Source: an uncultured Prevotella sp.
Lineage (GTDB): Bacteria; Bacteroidota; Bacteroidia; Bacteroidales; Bacteroidaceae
Reading direction: 5' to 3'
Assembly: GCA_900547005.1 (NCBI GenBank)
Contig: URER01000006.1
Span: 1-64,000, forward strand
DNA length: 64,000 nt
The translations under genes were made by a program, and so were the position numbers. Under the pieces are notes generated by a model that saw only the letters and a program-made list of their open reading frames with translations, made no database searches and had not been told where the DNA came from. Below, piece by piece: positions 58,489 to 64,000 of this stretch. Numbering within the stretch: position 1 is the first letter of the stretch; every line of letters starts with the position of its first letter.

Positions 58489-60114
58489 ATGAGACAAGGC
58501 AAAGAGAAATACCTATTATATATAAGTGTATGCGCTGCATTCCTGCCTACGTTGCTGTTGCACGACCCCACTCCGGCAAACGAACTGCGCTATCTTAGCA
58601 TCGCCGATGAAGCCCTGCGTAATCATACGTTCTTCGCCTTCACCAACCACGGCGTTCCTTACGCCGACAAGCCACCACTCTATTTCTGGATTATCATGCT
58701 TTTCAGGTGGATTATGGGCTGCCATAAGGTGTGGCTTCTCTCGCTGTTTTCGCTGCTACCGGCACTGTCTGTCGTCCGGATTATGGACAAATGGACTGTG
58801 GCGGAGACCGATTGGGAGAGCCGTTCGCTTGCCCGCATAATGCTGCTGACCTGCGGACTGTTTTTCGGAGCAGCGTTCATACTGCGTATGGATATGCTGA
58901 TGTGTATGTTCATAGTCCTCTCCCTGCGTTCGTTTTGGAGGATAATGACAAGAGAGGACAAGGCCGGCAGAGAGCGATGGCTGTTCCCCCTGTGGATATT
59001 CCTCGCCGTATTCACCAAAGGACCGATAGGTTTGCTTGTGCCGTTCGCATCGACTGTCGTATTCCTTATACTAAGAAAACGCGCGAAAGAGATACTCCGC
59101 TACTGGGGATGGCGCACGCTGGGCGTGCTGCTGGTATGCTGTTCGCTGTGGTTTACAGCCGTTTATGCCGAAGGCGGCAGCGGTTATCTCTACGATTTGC
59201 TATTTCAACAGACCGCAGGACGCGCCGTCAACTCGTTCCATCACGCTGAGCCTTTCTACTATTATGGCCTCAGCATCTGGTACTGTCTTGCTCCGTGGTC
59301 TTTGCTTATCGTGGGAGTTATTGTGGCATCGCTATCCTCGAAGTTCGTGCGCACCGACCTTCAATGCTTCTTTCTCTGCATAGGCATAACGTCGTTCGTA
59401 CTTCTTTCCTGCATAAGCTCAAAGTTAGAAATCTATATGCTGCCCTCTTTGCCGTTCCTGATCTATGCCGCCGCAATGTCGCTTTCACGCTTTCACGACA
59501 ACATCTGGATGCGCATGGCCCTCACCATACCCTCCGTCGGATTCTCGTTAGCCCTCCCTGCCATTGTAACTCTGGCGCGACAGGAAGATATGCCCTATCT
59601 GAACGAAGGACTGCCGTATGCCGTTGCCACTATATTGACATTGACCGGAGCTTACTCCCTATATCTATTATATATGAAACAGGAGGCGAATGCTCCGGAA
59701 TACGGACGATACCGTATAAAAAGGCAGGCAGACAATGCTCAAGTGATAAAGCATCTCGGTGCAGGAATGCTTATTGCCCTGTTTGTCGGCGGCTGGATAT
59801 GGCCCAAGCTCAATGCCTATACAGGCTACGGAACACTCTTCCGGGATTCGCAAGAGCTTTCCAAAGAATATAAAATCAAAGAGATTCGCACGTGGAATCT
59901 TCCCCGTTCTGAGAATATGGATATCTATATGGGCCACGCCGTGGATGTCGTTCAAACCGCCACACCACCAGTTTACGACGGCAAACCGTTTCTATTGCTG
60001 ACAAAAAAGAATAATCTGAAACTCTTTCAAAAGCAGGAAACGCACACAACGGGGAAGTATGCCATCGTGGTATTCAGGGAAAGGCACAATAACGGCAATG
60101 CCGAAAAAGAGTAG
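58489..60114 (+). CDS. GT39/ArnT-like lipid-linked sugar transferase
   Basis: A 541-residue integral membrane protein with about ten to twelve hydrophobic segments and a C-terminal soluble part from about residue 430. The start (LPTLLLHDPTPANELRYLSIADEALRN) matches the ArnT/GT39-83 first periplasmic loop, whose E/D-x-RY is the catalytic and metal-binding region, and YADKPPLYFWIIML is another family block. Such enzymes move a sugar from an undecaprenyl-phosphate carrier onto lipid A or protein at the periplasmic side of the inner membrane. Its operon partners (a polyprenyl-P sugar synthase-like GT2, a LAB_N protein and an epimerase) favour lipid A. The sugar is not shown by sequence; a uronic acid is inferred from the epimerase. 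Confidence 0.78.
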   Translation: MRQGKEKYLLYISVCAAFLPTLLLHDPTPANELRYLSIADEALRNHTFFAFTNHGVPYADKPPLYFWIIMLFRWIMGCHKVWLLSLFSLLPALSVVRIMDKWTVAETDWESRSLARIMLLTCGLFFGAAFILRMDMLMCMFIVLSLRSFWRIMTREDKAGRERWLFPLWIFLAVFTKGPIGLLVPFASTVVFLILRKRAKEILRYWGWRTLGVLLVCCSLWFTAVYAEGGSGYLYDLLFQQTAGRAVNSFHHAEPFYYYGLSIWYCLAPWSLLIVGVIVASLSSKFVRTDLQCFFLCIGITSFVLLSCISSKLEIYMLPSLPFLIYAAAMSLSRFHDNIWMRMALTIPSVGFSLALPAIVTLARQEDMPYLNEGLPYAVATILTLTGAYSLYLLYMKQEANAPEYGRYRIKRQADNAQVIKHLGAGMLIALFVGGWIWPKLNAYTGYGTLFRDSQELSKEYKIKEIRTWNLPRSENMDIYMGHAVDVVQTATPPVYDGKPFLLLTKKNNLKLFQKQETHTTGKYAIVVFRERHNNGNAEKE

Positions 60115-60152
60115 AATGAATAAATTATATAACCGAAGAAAACTATAATGAT

Positions 60153-60890
60153 ATGAATAAGACAAGCAAATACGAACTGACAATCATCGTTCCCGTCTAC
60201 AACGAGGAAGATAATATCACCTCATTGGAGGAGCGTCTGAGCGTGTTCCTGCCCGATGCAAAGCGAACATCGTGCGTTCTGTTCGTCGATGACGGCTCCG
60301 GCGACAGCAGCCTGCAACGCATAACGGACATCTGCCGCCGCCACACTGCGTTCTTTTTTCTCTCTTTGGAACGCAACGGAGGACTGAGTGCTGCGCTGAA
60401 AGCCGGCATCGACGCAACGGAATCGCCATACGTTGGCTACATGGACGCTGACCTGCAAACGTCTCCAGAGGACTTCAACCTGTTGCTGGAGTACATAGAA
60501 AACTACGAGTTGGTTATGGGAATACGCGCCAACCGCAAGGACACGGGATTCAAGAAGATGCAGTCGAGGATTGCTAACGGCTTCCGCCGGATGATGACGC
60601 ACGACGGTGTGCAGGACACGGGGTGCCCTCTCAAGGTAATGCACACGGACTATGCCAAGCGCATTCCGTTCTTCACGGGGATGCACCGCTTCCTGCCCGC
60701 GCTGATATTGCTGCAAAACGGACGCATAAAACAGGTGCCGGTGCACCACTTCCCACGCACGGCAGGAGTATCGAAATACCATCTTTGGAACCGGCTCGTT
60801 GCGCCGTTTATCGACTGTTTTGCCTACAGATGGATGAAAAAGCGGTACATCAACTACAGCATTGCAAAAGATAACCTGATGAAACCATAG
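60153..60890 (+). CDS. GT2 polyprenyl-phosphate sugar transferase (DPM1/ArnC-like)
   Basis: A 245-residue GT-A enzyme: IIVPVYNEEDNITSLEERL, LFVDDGSGDSSLQRI, ERNGGLSAALKAGIDATESPYVGYMDADLQTSPEDF (D98-x-D100 binds metal and nucleotide). The QDTGCPLKVM and ALILLQNGRIKQVPVHHFPRTAGVSKY stretch matches dolichol/undecaprenyl-phosphate sugar synthases (DPM1, ArnC, RgtE). It lacks the two C-terminal membrane helices of ArnC, so it is the short soluble form. It should charge undecaprenyl phosphate with a sugar for the GT39 enzyme, 39 bp upstream in the same operon. Confidence 0.83.
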   Translation: MNKTSKYELTIIVPVYNEEDNITSLEERLSVFLPDAKRTSCVLFVDDGSGDSSLQRITDICRRHTAFFFLSLERNGGLSAALKAGIDATESPYVGYMDADLQTSPEDFNLLLEYIENYELVMGIRANRKDTGFKKMQSRIANGFRRMMTHDGVQDTGCPLKVMHTDYAKRIPFFTGMHRFLPALILLQNGRIKQVPVHHFPRTAGVSKYHLWNRLVAPFIDCFAYRWMKKRYINYSIAKDNLMKP

Positions 60891-60896
60891 GACGGC

Positions 60897-61523
60897 ATGG
60901 AGAATCCAGCATTCATTCTCGCCATCGGATTCCTCGCTCAAGGCTTCTTCTCCGCGCGAATCCTCGTGCAATGGATTCTGTCTGAGCGGGCAAGGTGCGT
61001 GCTTTCGCCATCTCTTTTTTGGATACTGAGCCTCGCAGGTGCCTATCTTTTGTGCCTATACGGATGGTTGCGCGATGACTTTTCCATCGTTTTGGGACAG
61101 TTCATTTCCTATTACATCTACCTGTGGAACCTCAACATCAAAGGCATTTGGAGAAAAATTCCGACACTACTGCGCCTCGTTCTGATGCTCACTCCGATAG
61201 CCGCAATCTGCTTTGTGGCCGGAAATGCGGAAGCGTTCACCGCCCGTTTCCTCCACAACGAAGCCGTTCCGCTGTGGCTTCTGCTCTTCGGCTCGGCCGG
61301 ACAGGTGCTCTTCACGCTCCGCTTTGTCTACCAATGGCTCTACTCCCGCAGGGAAGGGAAGTCGCGATTGCCTGCCGGTTTCTGGGCTATAAGCCTCATC
61401 GGGTCGCTCACCATAGTCACCTACGGGCTCATCCGCCTTGATGCCGTGCTCATTGTAGGGCAGTCTTTCGGCATAATAGCATACATAAGGAATCTGATTT
61501 TGATTAAAAACGAGAAGAAATAA
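60897..61523 (+). CDS. Tandem LAB_N (lipid-A-disaccharide synthase N-terminal domain) membrane protein
   Basis: A 208-residue membrane protein built of two LAB_N repeats: first GFLAQGFFSARILVQWILSE, FWILSLAGAYLLCLYGWLRDD, GQFISYYIYLWNL; second GQVLFTLRFVYQWLYSR, FWAISLIGSLTIVTYGLIRLDAVLIVGQSFGIIAYIRN. Each has about three helices with the GQ-x-F-x3-R-x3-QW start and GQ-x5-Y-x2-N end. LAB_N is named for its fusion to LpxB in some bacteria and resembles small sugar-lipid flippases (EamA/SMR-like size). Here, between GT2 and an epimerase, it may flip the polyprenyl-linked sugar. That is inference. It starts 6 bp after the GT2 gene. Confidence 0.78.
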   Translation: MENPAFILAIGFLAQGFFSARILVQWILSERARCVLSPSLFWILSLAGAYLLCLYGWLRDDFSIVLGQFISYYIYLWNLNIKGIWRKIPTLLRLVLMLTPIAAICFVAGNAEAFTARFLHNEAVPLWLLLFGSAGQVLFTLRFVYQWLYSRREGKSRLPAGFWAISLIGSLTIVTYGLIRLDAVLIVGQSFGIIAYIRNLILIKNEKK

Positions 61524-61526
61524 GGT

Positions 61527-62546
61527 ATGAAGATTTTAGTAACAGGAGCCGCCGGATTCATCGGTTCGGCAACAGTAAAGGCATTGCTGGAACGCAACCA
61601 TGAGGTCGTGGGGCTGGATAATCTCAATTCCTACTATGATACGGGACTGAAATACGCGCGCCTTGCCGATACGGGAATAGCGCAGACAGCCATCAGGGAG
61701 AACGTCATGGTGCAGAGTATGACCGCAAACGGCTACCGATTCACTAAGACAGACCTCACCGACCGCATCCGTATGAACGAGTTGTTCGCATCGGAACAGT
61801 TCGACATAGTAATCAACCTCGCCGGACAGGCAGGCGTGCGCTACAGCATAGAGAACCCGTTTGCCTACGTGGAAAGCAACATCTTGGGCTTCCTAAACAT
61901 ACTGGAGAACTGCCGCCGGCATCCCGTTCGCCACCTGATATACGCCAGTTCGAGCAGCATCTACGGCATGAGCGACCACGTTCCATACACCGAAGGCGAC
62001 AAAACCGACAGTCCCGTGAGCCTCTACGCAGCCACGAAGAAGAGCGACGAACTGATGGCGCACTCCTACAGCCACCTCTACGGCATCCCGGCGACGGGCG
62101 TCCGCTTCTTCACGGTGTACGGGCCGTGGGGCCGTCCGGATATGGCACCGTTCCTTTTCCTGCGTTCCGTGCTTGAGGGCAAGCCCATCCGTGTGTTCAA
62201 CCACGGCGAGATGGAGCGCGACTTCACCTATATCGACGACATCGTGGAGGGACTGATGCGCCTGCTTGAGCATCCTTCCACGGCCAAAGTGCCGCACACG
62301 GTATATAACATCGGGCATTCCGATCCCGTGCGACTGATGGATTTCATACGCACAATAGAGCAAACGACAGGCTGTAAGGCTATTCTCAAGATGGAAGAAA
62401 TGCAACCGGGAGACGTATATCGCACTTGCGCAGACACGTCGCGACTACAACATGACTTAGGATATCGGCCGTCCGTGTCTGTGGAAGAAGGCATAAGGAG
62501 ATTCTATGAATGGTACAAGGGCTTCTATTCGCAGGCTCCTTTCTAA
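61527..62546 (+). CDS. NAD-dependent UDP-glucuronate 4-epimerase-like enzyme
   Basis: A 339-residue short-chain dehydrogenase/reductase of the extended type: Rossmann start MKILVTGAAGFIGSATV (GxxGxxG), LAGQAGVRYSIENPFAYVESNI, the catalytic ASSSSIYG and SLYAATKKSDELMAHSY (Y-x3-K), and RFFTVYGPWGRPDMAPFLF. The last, together with the GVRYSIENP block, is what marks UDP-glucuronate 4-epimerases (capsule type, UDP-GlcA to UDP-GalA) rather than GalE. It starts 3 bp after the LAB_N gene. Its product would be the activated sugar for the GT2/GT39 pair. Confidence 0.83.
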   Translation: MKILVTGAAGFIGSATVKALLERNHEVVGLDNLNSYYDTGLKYARLADTGIAQTAIRENVMVQSMTANGYRFTKTDLTDRIRMNELFASEQFDIVINLAGQAGVRYSIENPFAYVESNILGFLNILENCRRHPVRHLIYASSSSIYGMSDHVPYTEGDKTDSPVSLYAATKKSDELMAHSYSHLYGIPATGVRFFTVYGPWGRPDMAPFLFLRSVLEGKPIRVFNHGEMERDFTYIDDIVEGLMRLLEHPSTAKVPHTVYNIGHSDPVRLMDFIRTIEQTTGCKAILKMEEMQPGDVYRTCADTSRLQHDLGYRPSVSVEEGIRRFYEWYKGFYSQAPF

Positions 62547-62677
62547 TTAATTAAAGGGGGAAAGGCATCGCGTGTGGAACTCTTTCGCAAGTCGATTATT
62601 CCCTCTTGAGAGGGATTTCATCTAAGGAAAAAGCATTTTCTTTATCCTGTAGGTGTGAGATTCCCACAATTTTCATT

Positions 62678-62685
62678 TATATTTG
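62678..62685 (+). promoter_or_regulatory. -7 promoter box of the two-component system
   Basis: TATATTTG, 26 bp before the response-regulator ATG. It suggests the pair can be expressed apart from the sugar operon 165 bp upstream. Confidence 0.55.
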
Positions 62686-62711
62686 CATAGTCCAAACAAA
62701 AGCGACAAACA

Positions 62712-63389
62712 ATGAAACTACTCATTATAGAAGACGAACAGCAGCTCTCCGACGGTATAGTGAGCTATCTCAGCAACGAGAATTATCTGTGCGAACAGGC
62801 TTTCACCTTCAACGACGCAATGATGAAGGTGGGGGTGTATGAATACGACTGCATACTGCTCGACCTGATGCTTCCGGGCGGCAGCGGCTTGGACATACTG
62901 CGGCGGATAAAGCAGAGGACTCCGAAAACAGGCGTCATAATCGTGTCGGCAAAGGATTCGCTGAACGACAAGGTCGAAGGACTGAAGATTGGAGCGGACG
63001 ACTACATCGCCAAACCGTTTCATTTGCCGGAGCTGAGTATGCGTATCTTCGCCTTGCTGCGCCGCAAGAACTTCACAGCGACAAACATCCTGACGAACGG
63101 GAAGATGTCTATCGACCTGCTTTGCAAGAAGGTTAACGTCGGTGACACGATGTTAGACCTCACGAAAACAGAGTATGAACTGCTGCTGTTCCTTATTGAG
63201 AACAGGCAGCGGGTGGTGTCTAAGAGTGCGCTCGCCGAACATTTAAGCGGCGAAATGGCCGATATGATGGATGATTTCAACTTCGTATATGCTCACATCA
63301 AGAACCTTAAAGCGAAGTTAAGCAAGGTCGGTATCACTAATTGCATAAAGACTTATTACGGAACCGGTTACAAATGGACAATAGAATAA
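62712..63389 (+). CDS. OmpR/PhoB-family response regulator
   Basis: A 225-residue two-domain regulator. The receiver has the acidic pocket E7-D8, phospho-acceptor D51 (LLDLMLPGGSG), the conserved serine in IIVSAKDSLNDKVEGL and K101 (GADDYIAKPF). The C-terminal winged helix (about 130-225) reads LDLTKTEYELLLFLIENRQRVVSKSALAEHL and ends in NCIKTYYGTGYKWTIE, as in OmpR-class DNA-binding domains. It is followed by its kinase after 2 bp. Being next to a lipid A sugar operon, it resembles PmrA/PhoP in position, but no target is proven. Confidence 0.93.
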   Translation: MKLLIIEDEQQLSDGIVSYLSNENYLCEQAFTFNDAMMKVGVYEYDCILLDLMLPGGSGLDILRRIKQRTPKTGVIIVSAKDSLNDKVEGLKIGADDYIAKPFHLPELSMRIFALLRRKNFTATNILTNGKMSIDLLCKKVNVGDTMLDLTKTEYELLLFLIENRQRVVSKSALAEHLSGEMADMMDDFNFVYAHIKNLKAKLSKVGITNCIKTYYGTGYKWTIE

Positions 63390-63391
63390 AC

Positions 63392-64000
63392 ATGAAAAGC
63401 AGAATAAACATGAAGGCCAAGAGCCTGTTATCAAGGACATTGATGCAATTCCTCATTTGTCTTGCAGTCATTTTCCTACTGACCGCCCCATTGTTTTATA
63501 TGCTTACGAAACTCTTTTATGCCGAGGACATGATCGACATTATCGAATCTGTGGAGAACGGGAACGGCATTCCGCCACTCGATTTGGAACGCGATATCAT
63601 GGCGGGAATGATGCTACAGTTCATTCTTATATTCTTCGTTATCAGTCTGTCGCTGTTCATCACGCTCCGATTCATCACCAAAAAACTGTGGCAACCGTTC
63701 AATAAGACGCTTCAGATAGCAGAGCAGTTCAACCTCGCGCAAGGCGATCTCCCTTCCTTTCCCAAAACAAACATCCGCGAATTCAACCGCCTTAACCACT
63801 CGATTGAGAAGCTGATGACAAAGGACAAGGAGACTTTCAGGATTCAAAAAGAGTTTACCGAGAACGCATCGCATGAGTTACAGACGCCTCTTGCCATAAC
63901 ACGCATCAAGCTGGACTTGCTCATGCAGGAGGATTTGAACGAAAGACAGATGCAACTCGTGGCCGACATATACAATCAGAACACGCGCATGGGGCATCTG
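63392..64000 (+). CDS. Sensor histidine kinase, truncated by the window end
   Basis: The first 203 residues are present and the frame runs off the window. The ATG at 63392 is 2 bp after the response regulator; another in-frame ATG is at 63410. It has two transmembrane helices (about 14-37, LMQFLICLAVIFLLTAPLFY, and about 75-97, MLQFILIFFVISLSLFITL) around a very short periplasmic loop of about 35 residues with several acidic positions (AEDMIDIIESVENG), then a HAMP-like linker and the dimerisation/phospho-acceptor box ENASHELQTPLA with H161. The small acidic loop suits sensing of cations or envelope state. The ATP-binding domain lies outside the window. Confidence 0.9.
   Translation, partial: MKSRINMKAKSLLSRTLMQFLICLAVIFLLTAPLFYMLTKLFYAEDMIDIIESVENGNGIPPLDLERDIMAGMMLQFILIFFVISLSLFITLRFITKKLWQPFNKTLQIAEQFNLAQGDLPSFPKTNIREFNRLNHSIEKLMTKDKETFRIQKEFTENASHELQTPLAITRIKLDLLMQEDLNERQMQLVADIYNQNTRMGHL

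Overview
The window comes from a member of the Bacteroidota, most likely Bacteroidales and probably a Prevotella-like organism; I cannot fix the species. Supporting signs are SusC/SusD-type transporters, a gldKLMN/porP/sprA type IX secretion (T9SS) gene set, BspA-like leucine-rich-repeat surface proteins, secreted proteins sharing a short C-terminal tail (hydrophobic-x-L-x-G-x-R, then KG-x-hydrophobic, then a G-x-K-basic end), and many promoters of the Bacteroidota form TTTG/TTG, about 19 bp, TAnnTTTG.

Layout. 1-3.7 kb: a FadL-like outer-membrane protein and a membrane-anchored TPR regulator (DUF6377 type). 3.8-11.3 kb, minus strand: an operon with a GH87 enzyme (alpha-1,3-glucanase/mycodextranase type), a large CBM6/LRR surface protein and two related short proteins ending in tryptophan motifs. 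11.3-13.1 kb: a scrap zone with an ORF6N pseudogene, a dispersed 475-bp repeat and the N-terminal remnant of an AAA ATPase gene. 13.1-23.1 kb: a glycan-use locus (lipoprotein, secreted unknown, SusC, SusD, GH71/99-like, GH97). Together with GH87 this looks like an alpha-glucan, probably alpha-1,3-glucan, utilisation system. 23.2-31.6 kb: priA, an Abi_2/HEPN-like gene, a secreted chitobiase-fold protein, a two-gene LysO exporter and an outer-membrane barrel, with two kinds of dispersed repeat between them. 31.8-37.9 kb, minus strand: the T9SS operon porP-gldK-gldL-gldM-gldN, in which gldM is frameshifted as read here. 38.0-40.4 kb: an AAA/DUF4143 ATPase flanked by two arrays of short repeats that both have an exact 33-bp period. 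40.6-41.3 kb: a PIN-domain toxin-antitoxin pair. 41.5-49.8 kb: ruvA and the giant T9SS translocon gene sprA. 50-51.6 kb: an AbiE toxin-antitoxin pair. 51.7-54.9 kb: a BspA-like LRR protein, a strongly structured 140-nt RNA candidate upstream of it, a 22-bp tandem palindromic array, and a YafQ-type toxin-antitoxin pair. 55.0-58.2 kb: a MerR regulator and alaS. 58.4-64 kb: a four-gene operon (GT39/ArnT-like, GT2, tandem LAB_N membrane protein, UDP-glucuronate 4-epimerase-like) that could make and attach a uronic-acid decoration to lipid A, followed by a two-component system cut by the window end.

The signal I rate highest is the association between DUF4143-type ATPases and upstream short-period repeat arrays. 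It is seen once around an intact gene (38.0-39.7 kb) and once next to a wrecked copy with a different repeat sequence (12.7-12.9 kb). The second is a family of three dispersed, non-coding, about 475-bp elements lying beside accessory genes. No tRNA, rRNA, CRISPR array with cas genes, or intact insertion sequence was found.
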